Of a stretch of 64,000 nt of DNA, positions 34,661 to 45,965 are shown in pieces; the first letter of the stretch is position 1, and each line of letters opens with the position of its first letter. The DNA is taken from assembly GCA_963931925.1 (NCBI GenBank), contig OZ007582.1, positions 24,896,224 through 24,960,223 on the forward strand, read 5' to 3'. The notes under the pieces are model-generated. The model ran no database searches and had not been told where the DNA came from. It saw only the letters and a program-made list of their open reading frames with translations. Made by a program: the position numbers and the translations under genes. The DNA is from Onchidella celtica. Its lineage: Eukaryota; Mollusca; Gastropoda; Systellommatophora; Onchidiidae.

Positions 34661-35203
34661 TCATCAACACACACGAGTGAAATTAATGCTGAAGTCTAAT
34701 CATGTCAGTTTGAATGGATACTCAACTCTTTTGTATATCAATGCATTTTAATGCATGTTTGTTCCTTCTAAAATGTATCCTGATTTACAGGAGTCGAGAA
34801 TGTATGTATGTACACCAAAGTAAACTAAGGCTGAAATAAACTGTTATTATTATTTTCTCTAAATTGCATTATGACTTGTTGGTGTCAAGAATGTGTTCAT
34901 GTATGTATTAATATGATATCTGATGACAGTGATGAAGAACAGGCTGAAATAAACTGTGGTCTTGACTTGTTTTTAAAGAAAAAGCAGGGGGTATAATCTG
35001 GACTAGGGGGGTATAGTCTGGCCTAGCCCAAAGTAACCCCGGGGTATAAACTGGCCTAGCCCAGAATATACCCCGGGGTATATTTTGGGCTAGGCCAGTT
35101 TAACCCCGGGTATATTCTGGGCGGGGGGTATATTTTGGCCTGTTACACCGGTCAAAGAAAAATGGTGAGTCGTGTACACCGGCTGCCGTAAACGTGGCCA
35201 GTG
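32128..35203. mobile_element. Small TIR element interrupted by the foldback element
   Basis: GGCTACGTTTACGGCAG (within 32128-32148) and CTGCCGTAAACGTGGCC (within 35183-35203) are inverted repeats, 19 of 21 bases matching, lying just outside the foldback element. They are absent from the flanks of the other foldback copies, so they probably belong to a MITE of about 140 bp into which the foldback inserted. Confidence 0.45.
32216..35150. mobile_element. Foldback (long inverted repeat) element, copy 2, full length
   Basis: About 2.9 kb. The left end CGGTGTAGCAGGCC and right end GGCCTGTTACACCG are inverted, and the inversion continues inward through most of the element: GGTTTAAGGCACTGGATTA (about 33568) pairs with TAATCCAGTGTCTTAAACC (about 33917), and TTCTAGAATGATT-type blocks near 33170 and 34230 also pair. 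The whole unit is thus one imperfect palindrome centred near 33.7 kb. Each end has an extra 54-bp palindrome: 32263-32316 (perfect) and 35048-35101 (one mismatch), built on AAACTGGCCTAGCCCA and its complement. No transposase. No convincing target-site duplication. Confidence 0.85.
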
Positions 35204-35646
35204 TGATATATTTATGGTTTATACAAAAAAAAAAAAAAAGACACACAAAAGCACACATAGCGACATACATACATACACACACAAACCAACACCACACAAA
35301 CACGCGCACACACACGACGGTTGGGAAAAGGGGGTGAATATCCCGCGTATCATTTTTGTTAGAATGTTTTGTATGTATAGGTTTTCAATTACCTACATCT
35401 CTGTGTTTTTTAGAATTAGCTTTGTGTCGTGAACTGTTGTCGGTGGGCGGTCTCGTACTTACTCATAAGGGAATGATTGCAGGATCTATTGTAGAGTGAG
35501 GGGAGGGAGAGAAAAAATAAAGAGACAGAATGAAGGAAAAAGAGGGAAGATGAAAGAGAGAGAGAGGGAGAGGGTGAGAAGAGGGGGGAGAAGCAAAAAA
35601 GATAGAGAGAGAGAGAGAGAGGAGAGAGAGACAGAGAGACAGAGAA

Positions 35647-35682
<36 letters not shown>

Positions 35683-36548
35683 CGTTTAGAGAACATTAAG
35701 TTTCTTTTTAACTTTTTAACTAAGTAATGCAAAAAAACAAAGACAGGGAATGCAAAGAAAAAGACAGCTTTGTATGTGTGAATATATGTGTAGTTGTTTT
35801 TTTTTTTTATTTGTTTTGATTTGTAATGTATTATGTGTTAACAACAAAATTTATTATTCAGTTTTAAATATATATTATTATTAATAAAATTAATATTCGA
35901 ATATAATGTGAGTTGTGAACTGTCGTGAGTTGTGAACTGCGCCTAACACTACAGGCTGCGTTACAATTTGCTCTGAGATAGAGAGAGGTAGAGTGAGAGA
36001 GAAAGGGACAGAGAAAGAAGCAGTGTAGTGTGTTGAGCGCTTCGCCGGTGCTCCATTCTGCTCTGTGGTTGACAATAACATGTTGCTTCTGTAAAGCGCA
36101 TAGAGCATTTTAAATGGATATATGCGCTATAAATGCCATCCATAATTATTGTTATTATTATTATTATTACTTTCACCAGCTGCATTAATAATTTAATAGA
36201 TATTTGATTGATACGGACAAGAGAAAGAAAAGGGGGGGGGGGGAGGGATGGGGGTGGCTTGCATGTCAGTATTTAATCAGGGGGGGGGGGGCACACAGTT
36301 GGGAACTGGATCTAAAAATATTTGTTGCCAGGAGACAAGAGGGGTCCCACCCACCAATACAGTTCCAGCTTTTAATTTTTAAAATGAATAAATTAAATTT
36401 TCAAAAAATATGTAACAGGAAACAAAAAGATGTAATTAGAATTCAAATAGTTTACTTGTAAGTTGTACTGTACATTTAACAAATAGTTCAAAAGTACAAA
36501 AGTATATTTCAAGCAGTCCACTATATTAAGATCAAGCAGTCTACAATA
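35204..36548. other. Intergenic with simple repeats
   Basis: Contains an A-run with CA-rich patch (35224-35315), a long (GA)n purine tract (35500-35690), (ATT)n at 36148-36170 and poly-G runs at 36232-36241 and 36281-36290. ORFs here come from the repeats. No gene recognised. Confidence 0.5.
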
Positions 36549-36868
36549 TTAAGAATAAGAGCATTCGTTTGAGTTCACCAGGTGTTTGTGCGGATCTGTC
36601 AATAATTGTTTTTGCATCCAATTCATCTAGCAATTCCTTTTCAATGAATAGCAACATGTATGATTCTAAGTTCTCCACAGGCAGCGATTTTCAGCTTTGA
36701 AAATGTCCTCTCACATTGGTCTTGAGTAACTGATAGTGTGCTGATGACTTTATAAAGTTCATAAAGGTTATCATATATGCCTTGTCATGAAGTCTGTTCG
36801 ATGCCAGAATTAAGTACACACGATGGGCAAGTGCTGCAAATTTTACAGTTGTGGCAATTATTCTGTAC
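36549..36868 (-). pseudogene. hAT transposase, C-terminal dimerisation region (piece 3 of 3)
   Basis: Minus strand reads CHNCKICSTCPSC, then LYELYKVISTLSVTQDQCER followed by TFSKLKI, a frameshift, then a segment starting NLESYMLLFIEKELLDEL. The S-VT-x-x-CERxFSKLKxIK motif and the following ESLxLLxIE helix are the hAT C-terminal dimerisation domain of the ZMYM/DUF4371-type branch; the preceding CxxC-CxxC segment also occurs in that branch. One frameshift is visible. About 570 bp of unrelated sequence separates it from the catalytic region at 37444. Confidence 0.75.
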
Positions 36869-37443
36869 TAGTAACGGCCCCATTCTTCGAATGGTAAAAA
36901 AGAAAGCTCACCACTCCAGACCGAAAGGAATCAGCACAAAGACATTGATGTCGAGACACTTTGGCGAGTTTGGGTCATCCACATAAAATCGGCGATCAAT
37001 AGATAGATAAGATAGTATTACAGTAGTACACAGTGCACAGTAGTGCGCACCGAGCATTTTTCATGTTCGTAAAAAATGATCTAAATATTTACGCACAGTT
37101 TTCTTGGTATGAATGAATGGCACTCACCTCATCTGTAGTATAACACTATACTCGGTATCAAAGTTTTCTTGGCGTGGCTGGATCGTGAACTCTAGTTTAC
37201 ATTTCCGGTAAAAGGCGGAAATGACGAAATTGACGGAAGTACATTATCACGTCGTATTCGCAATCATGAATTGATAACTGATAATTATAACTGAATTTCT
37301 GGGAAAAGTAAAGAGTTTCGGGAAAAAATGAGCTCGACGCGTACAGGCTTAATAAATTGAACATACATGTGCCAAGTTTCATTTCTCTACGTTGCGTAGT
37401 AAAAAAGCCTGTGCGGTCGCAAAGTTGGGCCCAAGCTCCATTA
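36869..37443. other. Sequence interrupting the hAT gene, unassigned
   Basis: About 570 bp between two hAT coding pieces. No ORF with recognisable similarity; probably an insertion, but its ends and target duplication could not be identified. Confidence 0.4.
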
Positions 37444-38532
37444 TTATATGATTCTCACCATCATTAAACAACATAATAATACATCAAAATTTGAAGCAAA
37501 AGAAGCCAATTCCAATTTTATTTGATCTTTGCTGATTTGTGGAAACAGCTTAATAATACCTTCCAATGTTTCATCTTCAAGGCCCTTCTTAGTAATACCA
37601 ATAGTTTTCAACTTTGCTGGGTCCAAACAGGATAAATCTTTATACAACTGTTGATGTTGTACAAAGCGTGATTCTAATGACTGGACAATGCGATCCATTA
37701 TTAGGCTGAACACGTTTGCCCGAAAATTAGATGGAGAATCCGAGGAATTTCTTTCATCATCAGTAAGCTCATCTGCCATTCTTTTCTTCTTTCTCTGCCT
37801 CTTAACTGGCAATGCTGTTTCCAAAGGATCAATTTCCAATGTTTGATTTGCATCCATATTCATCTGTGAAATCTGGTCATTACATTTATTTACAAATTCC
37901 AAAGTCTTGCTCTGAACGTTATCAAATGTTCTTGTCTGATCCTTCAGCTTTGTTGTAGCTGAATCTATCAAACTCCATGCGGTAAACATATCCAAACCAC
38001 TTGTCTGTAGATAACTTGACAACGGGACTGTAGCTTCAAATAAATACAAGTATATAAATGCTGCCAATATGGTTTCAAACTTTGAAAGACTTTGATGTAA
38101 AACATACGCTTCATGTTTTGTATTTGTATCAAACTTGTCTAAATCTTGTATTGATAAGCATGTCAAGAGATCTGCAAAAGTACAAGCAGTTGCTTCAGCA
38201 AAGCGGCCAAATATAGTTGCTGTTGCATTGGATTTGCCTGACCATCTAGTCTCGCCTATTATTAGTTTTAATCGTTTCATTTTTTCCTGCCATAGATGTT
38301 TTCCAACAGCTTCTATCCATACAGCTATTCTCTCGTATGAGGCTTTCACAAAAGTTGCTAAATTCTGAAGCAAATTGAATAAAGAAACTGCAGGCACACA
38401 ACATTTTGTTGTTTCAGTTATCACCAAATTCAAGACATGGGCATAGTACCGTATATGAATATGTTGATCAGCCACATCAGCAATTTTTCTTTGTAAACCA
38501 TTATTATACTGGCCATGGTGGTAGCTTGCACG
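37444..38532 (-). pseudogene. hAT (DUF4371/ZMYM-like) transposase, central catalytic region (piece 2 of 3)
   Basis: An open frame of roughly 360 codons on the minus strand begins RASYHHGQYNNGLQRKI, followed by HIRYYAHVLNLVI, and further on GETRWSGKSNA. These match, in order, the YNG-Q-x-x-I segment, the AHxLNLV motif and the xTRWxS motif of hAT transposases of the ZMYM/ZBED-like group, followed by the insertion domain and a KRQRKKKRM basic run. The larger open frame continues to 38643, but its first 37 residues (MGGPQGLPFQK...) come from inserted DNA. N-terminal coding resumes at 42579. Not a working gene, although this stretch has stayed open. Confidence 0.8.
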
Positions 38533-41500
38533 CAGCGCCATCTGTGCTATTAGGCTATGGGCTACTGGGAGGGAACCTCTCCCGCCCCGGGGATTTTTCG
38601 CCACCATAATTTTCTGAAAGGGTAGGCCCTGGGGACCTCCCAAAAAAAAGTTTGCACCAAAATGTTAGCAATCTACAGAGTTACCGCCCTTGATTGTAAA
38701 AAAAAAACTTGATTCTTGTATTGGGGTTCTCTGTACAGCCAAAAATGTGTACTTTCATATGAAGTAAAGATCAATACTGTAAGATAGAGGTAAGTGTTAT
38801 ACAAAAATTTTTGGGCTAATTAATTACAAGGTGCAAAGAGGAAAAAATAATTTTCAAAGACTGATTTCTCAAAATCAAAAGAAACGCATACCTTTGATGA
38901 TTACAGATCGCTGAGATAATCCCATTGCTTGGGATCTTCCATAACAATAATTTTCTGAAAGGGTACATGTCAAGACCAAATGTTGTTAAAGGGAAATAAC
39001 TTAATTAATACAACCTAGAGGGTGAATATGTATAACATGTGGAATACGTCATTTGTAGATAAGGTCAAGGATGCAAGGACGGTATTTTTTGATGACGTCA
39101 TTTTAAGCAAGAGGGAACTATTGAACAACAGGAAAGCGTAGATAAACAGTAGTATTCTAGTAAATAGAATATCACTGGTGTTATGGTGAATGGGCTATAG
39201 ATAATCAGCGGGAATATATATACTAGGGGAGACGGTGGATATCAAGATGGAAATATAATGTGCTATCGATGAAGATTAACACCCCGTTTTCAACGTGGGG
39301 GTGAGAACTTATTTGTCTACGTCACGTAGCCGTTAAGTTGATAACCAATCAATGCAGGCGTATTGATAATCAATAGGCAGCCGAGAGAGCAGCTGACGGG
39401 GGGACTCCATTCCGTGCAGATTATTCCAACTGCGAAGGAGTCAGTGGGATTCTACTTGAATGAATCACTATTTATAAAGTATAATATGTTTGGATGAAGA
39501 TCTGATCATAGAGATATCCAGATGGATCATTTGAAAAATGAACAACGCTATTGTCTATTGTTCCCTGGCCTAGAGCCAGGACAATCGTAAGTAAGATCTG
39601 ATCGAAGCTCGTGATGATTGACAATCAATAAGGAGGCGAAGAACATGACTTTTATCCGATAGGAGAATGATGGATCTACCAGGAGTGGTTACCAGAGAAT
39701 GCAAGATGTAAAGTTAAACTGCCATCTAGAGCTGCAACTAATCTAGAGTTAATGTGTGAATTATATGGATCTAACTGTGATTGAATTGTCTGGGTGAGGC
39801 TGGGAGTTACCAGCCCATCCTAGAGTTAGATATAGAACTAGATCTAGTTAGTTATATAATTAGCGAGAATAGAAGTTAATGATATTATGGGTTTTGTTGA
39901 TAATTCTGAACATCTATAGTATAAGGCCTAGATTCTATGTGGTATCTCCATAGTGAGATAGGCAAGCCATAAATATGCAATGATTAGTAGAGTATGATAT
40001 TAGAGTTTTAGATAGTGTAGTATTAGAAGTAAATCAACATTTAGAACACAATAGTTTAAAGCTGAATATGTTATGAATCTATTATGAATTATTGTGATAT
40101 TGTTTCTGACTCATAATTGTCATTGTAGTTAGAGTGGTAAATAAACCCTACAGGTCTGCCAGTTAATCCAATTGTTATTTAGTATCTGGTGTGTGAGTGG
40201 AAGTTAGATTTGGATGGAATACCTCTCAATTATAAAAATGCAGTCGAACAAACATCCCATCAACACAACATTATAATACCATCTATAATATTAGGAATGG
40301 GATTATAACAGTATACTTTTAGGCACAAAATGAGAAGGCATTTATGAAAAGTATCGATAAATGAAGGAGTTATGAGAGGGTCTATTGAAAAGGTGATGAA
40401 AGGCAAACATTACAACAGATCACGCAGGGGTGCGCAACGCTGTTATGGAGGCTCTGGGGCGGCTTTCATTCAATGCTTTTCACTTTCAGCAACACAGACA
40501 GCTTGGCTCAGGTTTGGATGCTGTACATGGATACAGTGTGGAAAGTCCGCAACTGTCTTACAGCAACAAAGAGAAATGACGTAGACTTGCATATCACTTG
40601 CCTTGAGAATATGTGGCCCCTTTTCTTTAGCATGGACCACCCTAACTATGCTAGATACCTCACTGCATACATCATCCTTCTACTGAACCTGGAGGATTCT
40701 CATCCTGGTGCAGAAGAACTTCCTCGAGTCAACGGATTCATTGTGCGCAGGTCACCGGTGTCAGGGGCAAGAAATGCTGTGGACTTAACAATTGAGCAAA
40801 CGATCAACCGCCAAGCAAAATGTAAGGGTGGCATTGTAGGGCTTAAAAATGTAGCTGCATACCACAAATGGTGTATGACAAGACACAAAAAGGCAAGTCT
40901 TGTTACTGCTCTCTTGGAAGAATCTGGATTAGACTCCAAAGATCAAGCACACAAAGACTGCCAGCAATAAAAAATAAGACAATCGGAGAAATGTGTACAA
41001 AGTGTCAAGCAATCATTTGAATCATTCATTAACCCATTTGACACTGTCGGAAATAACAAACTGATTTGACTGTCTTCAGGAATGGAAGCTACAGAGAAGT
41101 AGCAGCAGATCTCTTGTCAATTGAGAAAGATACCAAACAGCTGTATGAAAACTTTGTTAGGGCAACCCTGATCGAAAAAAGTGAGAGCTTTCATGCACCT
41201 CTCAAGAGAAACAAGAAACTAAATTTTGCTTCACAGCAAAAGACAGCTAAGTTGAAAACATCAAAGAAACAGGAAGTGAAAATAACAGCACAAAGAAACA
41301 TGTTTGGGCAGCTTCTTATGCTATCTACAGAAAATGATCTGGACCTCCAAAAAGTGAATGGAATATCCTCTAGGACCAGTGCCTTGGGCATTCGCCACCC
41401 TGATGAATTTCCTATCAAAACAAACAAAGCAGGTCTGATGCATAAACTAGAAGATAAATCAGCTTTTCAAAGCCCAGCTCAAGACCAAGAACACACCCAC

Positions 41501-42576
41501 ATTGTAGATGGGAATGTTTTCTATCATGTTCTGCATATGTCTAATCTCCCAGGCACTTTTGGCGAGTTAGCCAGTATAATATTTTGCGCTCTCTCCAAAG
41601 TTGACAAGGTCCACTTCGTTACAGATAACTACTAAGAGGATTCCATTAAATCTGTGGAACGGATCAGAAGGGGAAAATCTCAGACATTCACAATGCGAGG
41701 CTCTTCTACAAAGGTTCCCAAAGATTTTAAAATGTTTCTTCTGAATGATGAAAACAAAGAGCAGCTAACACAGTTTTTACTCCATGAATGGCAACGAGAT
41801 TGCTATGCCATGATGTTGCTGAACAGAGAAGTGTATTTTGCATGTGATCACCAGTGCTTTGTACTCAGTAGCATTGATGGAAAGACCATAGACTCAAGAC
41901 CTGTGCCAGACCTAGCCTCCAGGCACGAGGGGGCAGACACACTACTGATCTTGCATGCCATCTACTCTGACCAGAACATTGCGACTCCAAACACAGACAT
42001 CATCATTCGTTTACCAGACACTGATGTGTTTCTACTGATGATTGCATTTTGTGAACATTTCACACACCCCTTGCATTTTGACACAGGGGTAGGGAAGAAA
42101 AGAAGACTCATACACATCCAGAAACTCTGTGACAAGATGGAAACACATACAAGAAGCTGATCTTGGACTCCACGCTTTCACCGGGTGTGATGTGACTAGC
42201 GCTTTTGTCCAGAAAGGAAAAGTGAAGCCTCTCAAAATTCTTCTCAAGCATCCAGAGTTTGCTGTTTATTCAAGGAACTGGGAACATCTGAAATTGTTTC
42301 TCCAGAGCTGCTAACCAACCTGGAAAAGTTTGTTTGTCACCTTTACGGAAAACCAGCATACTCTAGCACAAACGAGCTTCGTCATGATCTTGTACGGCTT
42401 AAGTATATGGCAAAAGGTCACAGCTTACTGTCATGCTTTAACGGATTTGACATCAGCTTACTACCACCTTGCAGAGAAGCCTTGAAGCTGCACATCCTAT
42501 GAGCAAACTATCAAACTTTAATATGGAAGCAAGCACACCTGGTAGTCCATAGACTATATCAGTGATGATCACAGAC
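38533..42576. mobile_element. About 4 kb of DNA inserted in the hAT gene, carrying the decayed nuclease-like gene
   Basis: The boundaries are inferred from where hAT coding stops (R of RASYHHG at 38530-38532) and resumes (C of DPQKC at 42579-42581); the two halves meet within about a codon. Inside are about 1.8 kb of AT-rich non-coding DNA and then a plus-strand pseudogene (40312-42548). ATAATTTTCTGAAAGGGTA occurs twice (38604 and about 38946). Near the left side, TGTTAGCA ... GAGTTACCGCCCTTG (38664-38694) resembles the end of the intact copy near 46503-46556. No certain terminal repeat or target duplication; it could be more than one insertion. Confidence 0.5.
40312..42548 (+). pseudogene. 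Decayed FEN/XPG-like nuclease family gene, second copy
   Basis: Plus-strand frames align with residues about 230-1030 of the intact ORF at 47150-50362. Matched blocks include KGKHYNRS, FFSMDHPNYARYLTAYI, VDLTIEQTINRQAK, FESFINPFD, KITAQRNMFGQLLMLS, HIVDGNVFYHVL, SVERIRRGKSQTF, IIRLPDTDVFLLM and GLHAFTGCDVTSAF. Breaks: a frameshift near 40430; loss of about 75 residues before SLAQVWMLYMD; stops after 40967, at 41067 (LI-stop-LSSG), at 41633, and a shift near 42150. The equivalent of the EEAD motif reads EGAD. The N-terminal quarter was not found. It cannot make the full protein. Confidence 0.85.
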
Positions 42577-42578
42577 GG

Positions 42579-42790
42579 ACATTTTTGGGGGTCAGTTTTA
42601 AACTGCTGTAATGTTGCAATCAATCGATCAAAACGTCCTTGTCCTGTACCATCAATACTTGGCACAATTGAAAGTAGTCGCTCATAGGTAACGCCGTTAT
42701 GCACGTACCGGATAACAATGTTAAACTGATCGATGGATGAAATATCTTGTGTTGAATCGACTAGAATTGAATAATATTATGCTTAGGAAA
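42579..42790 (-). pseudogene. hAT (DUF4371-like) transposase, N-terminal catalytic region (piece 1 of 3)
   Basis: Minus strand reads YYSILVDSTQDISSIDQFNI, then VIRYVHNGVTYERLLS and IATLQQFKTDPQKC. The D-x-T-x-D-x-S-x-x-x-Q block with the first catalytic aspartate, followed by RYV-x-x-G and ERxL, is typical of hAT/DUF4371 transposases. Upstream (to about 42880) a weakly related stretch GKSQSKGRGGLVTDI may belong to it. One in-frame stop lies just before YYSI. The next expected segment continues at 38532. Confidence 0.75.
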
Positions 42791-43940
42791 CTTCATGACT
42801 AATTCTTTCTTGTATCATATTCTTCATAATGTGGATTAGTATGTATGTCTGTAACAAGTCCACCACGGCCTTTGCTTTGAGACTTTCCTTGCTGTTCTAG
42901 ACGTTCTCTGACACTTTATGCATATCGTCTTATAAGTATTTTATAAAAAATATGTGTTCTATATACAAGAAAATACGTATAAATATCGGGAGGAATCAGA
43001 ATCTTATTCTACCTCTTCGAAGAAGAAATGTTGATATTCCAAGGTTAGAAAACGTAATATTTGAAGCTAGCTGGAGATATTTCAAGGTAAACTATGGTAA
43101 AGACCTTACAACCAGCTAAATATAAAAAGAATAGTTTTTTTCTCATGACATTTTAAGATAATAGTAATTATCATAAATAGAATTGAAGATATAATAGAAC
43201 TTTTATATTTTCATGCTAAAATAATGATAGCGTGAAGTTTGTTTCTTTTATCCCAAATGACGAATAGATCGAAGACAGCTGTTATTAATTAAATTATAAT
43301 TTTAACGTTCATGACAACTGCCACTCTCGTTTTATTTTAACATGTCTTCATTAAAAATAAAATGTATAGGATCGGGAAAACTGATGTACTGTAAACAGTT
43401 TAAATATCCTCCTGTGCAACTGCACACCGTGCGCACCATTCGGCACAAAACCAGCGGGCGGGCGGGCAAGAATTCATTCGACAATCCGACAAATTTGCCT
43501 GCTTACCAGCCACTGGCAACCAGCTTTCTCTCTGTGCACCTCAAAGGATACCACCCGCACCAGCAACTTTTCTGTCTGTGCTCCCCCTAAGATTGGTGTT
43601 GAATACTCTCAGAACGTAGTTTGGAAATCTCAAGGTTTGACCATAAAGGAGTATAGTCTGACGGCTGTCGAGTATGGCCTGACTGCTAACTATCACTGAT
43701 GTCGCAGGCGCCAACTGGATTTCAATATTAACCCTTTACTCCCTAAGAACCCCACTGCCATTCTATTCCATTTCCCTAAAACATGGGGGGAGGGAGGTAT
43801 ACTCCGTATATTTTACACCTAAGGTTAAGGCAATGTTTAGAGTGGCGAAAGACCAAAAACATCTGCTGCATGTCCAGCTGAATGTCAGGAAAGGTAGTAG
43901 AATAAAGCGAGGCAGATCATGATTAGCTGAAGCTGAGGCC
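42791..43940. other. Intergenic, no gene recognised
   Basis: AT-rich; 43430-43600 is somewhat richer in G+C with an ORF of no known similarity. Nothing further supported. Confidence 0.35.
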
Positions 43941-43952
43941 ACTGTACAAAAA

Positions 43953-44777
43953 GTGTGTGAACTTGACAATGTGCGAAGGGGTGAGGAGTATGTGAAAGTG
44001 GACGATAAGATGGCCGGCAAGTACACTAGAGTGGTGATCACCATGGGCCGAGAATGCCGTGAGAGGGCTGCATGTGCCGTTAATGCGGACGTGCTGGAAC
44101 TGGTGCACGAGAACAGCAGGACAGGAGATGCGGTGGTGTATACAGATGGATCAGTCTCTAGAGGAGAAAGATCTGGATGGGGTTATACGGTCAGCGTTGA
44201 TGGCAGGACAGTGGCAGAAGATGGAGCTGCATATCAAGTCACAACATCTAGTATGAAAATGGAGGAGGTTGCCGCTGAATACGCACTTGCATGGTTACAG
44301 AGGAGCACCCACACATGTGCCGTCATTGTGACAGATTCCCAGAGCATGCTCAGGAAAATAGAAACAGGATACCTCAAACCTGAATGGGTGCAGTATCTGC
44401 ACGACAGTAAACTGAAAAGGCTGACTTGGATTTTCTCCCCTGGACACGCTGGAGTATCTGGAAATGAGAGAGCGGATAAGCTTGCTGGTGAGGCCCCAAT
44501 GCAAGGCTCTCTTAGTCTCGGGGAAAATGAAATTCTCGCAGCTTTGAGAGAAACAGCACCACAGGAAGACGGGGACACCATTGAACGTATAAAACTGTTT
44601 GGGCATCAGAGAGGCTGTGGAGTCAAGAGCCGGTTGTGTGGTACTGCAAGACGACTGTTCAATCAACATCTTACTGGAGTTGTTAGTGAGAAGACCTTGT
44701 CCGACATGATGGCGCGGAGAGCTGAGCACGTATGGGTGTGTCCCGAGTGCGAGGAGGCTGGTTCTACACCAAAGTAA
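43953..44777 (+). pseudogene. RNase H domain and C-terminus of a non-LTR retrotransposon (5'-truncated)
   Basis: A 274-codon open frame with an RNase HI fold: VVYTDGSVSRGERSGWG (D65), SSMKMEEVAAEYALAWL (acidic at about 104-105), VTDSQSMLRKI (D128), SPGHAGVSGNERADKLA (H165, D175). The D-E-D-H/D set is intact. The C-terminal tail ends VWVCPECEEA, a CxxC-like motif common after RNase H in I-/jockey-type elements of molluscs and other invertebrates. No reverse transcriptase or endonuclease precedes it: the frame is open only to about 43922 and then stops. So it is a 5'-truncated insertion or an isolated relic; a free-standing RNase H gene is possible but less likely. The M start is arbitrary. Confidence 0.7.
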
Positions 44778-45342
44778 CCAAAGTAAGTTACACCTATTTA
44801 TTTTGAAAAATCATTGTGGCAAAACTATTCATCAGAATGTTATTAAATTTGAACAGGACATGCACAAATGGACAAAGTTTGACATAAGAAACAAAACAAG
44901 TAGGTCAGCTCATCAAAATTTATGTGACATCAATTTATGCGACCAAATTTTGATCAGGATCAGGGGGAAGTCATGCTCCCATCTTTCTTCCTCTTTTCCT
45001 CTCTCCCTCTCTCTAGCTCTTTCTCTCTCTCTTTCTCTGTCTTCCTCACTCGCCTTCTCTCTCCTCGTTTCTTCTCCTCTCCCAATGCCTCATCTCTACT
45101 CTCGCTTCCCTCTTCTCTTTCTCTCTCTGTCTCCCCCACACACACACTCTCTCTCTCTCTCTTCTTATCTCGCCATCTCTCCTCGCCGTGTCTTCTCCCC
45201 TTTCCCTTCCCCATCTCTCCTCGCCCTCCTCCTCCCCCTTCTTGTCAATCATTGGCGCAATTTGTGGACTGCAAATCATACATTACATTATATTCCATCA
45301 CTCCATCACATTATATTCCAGTTACTTCTCGGAATAGCCTGT

Positions 45343-45378
45343 GCCAAGGCCTACTAGATAGATCTAGTAGGCCTTGGC
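45343..45378. repeat. Perfect hairpin, 16-bp arms, 4-bp loop
   Basis: GCCAAGGCCTACTAGA at 45343-45358 and its exact complement at 45363-45378. Confidence 0.85.
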
Positions 45379-45833
45379 CTGAGTACATCATCCATCTCAA
45401 ATGGTGATTAAAAAAAATCACCTAACTTCAAACAAGCACCAAAAACCTAAAAATCAACGTAAAAACATCCGGTTTTCACTGAAACACGCCTTATTGTTTA
45501 CACTATAGCGGAAGTATCGGCAAATATCGCCAGGCGCTTGAACACGGCTGGCCCGATTTTTTAAAAGACGCATGTTAAATCGGCGTATTTCGGCGCATTT
45601 AGGGATATGATACGGGTCCTAAATCGGCGTATTTAGGGGGTAGAGTCTTAAGCTTAGATTTCTTTGGATTTTACAACATCAACGAATTAATAAAAATGAA
45701 TACGTCAGTACGCCCCTTATAAGCAGTAGTAGACAATAGAGTGGACAAAAGTAAGCAGCTCAACTTGGCAAGGGAGAAAATTCTGGCACGCGACTGATGT
45801 GTGCTGATTTGTTTCCCCATGTCAGGTTGTCTG

Positions 45834-45965
45834 CGGGAGACAATCTGACATAGGAAGGGACACATTAGTATTAAATGTATCTAGTAATTTTATTGGAGGA
45901 CGATCTGACATAAGAGTGGACGTTTTCGTATTAATCAATGTATCTTATATTGGAGGACAATGCTG
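45834..45965. repeat. Imperfect tandem repeat, about 60-bp unit
   Basis: Two consecutive units of GGAGACAATCTGACATA / GGAGGACGATCTGACATA followed by GGGACAC/GTGGACG and TATTAA...AATGTATCT, with the start of a third unit (GGAGGACAATG). Confidence 0.7.

Noticed and set aside
32216-35150. Foldback element as a Helitron or as an assembly chimera
   Set aside because: The ends are inverted repeats, not TC...CTRR, and three separate copies with different flanks argue against a simple artefact.
35496-35732. Arg/Glu-rich and Ser/Leu-rich ORFs
   Set aside because: Translations of the (GA)n tract.
44803-45407. Ser/Leu-rich ORFs of 156-184 codons and antisense Glu/Arg-rich ORFs
   Set aside because: Produced by the C+T-rich tract; low complexity with no conserved motif.
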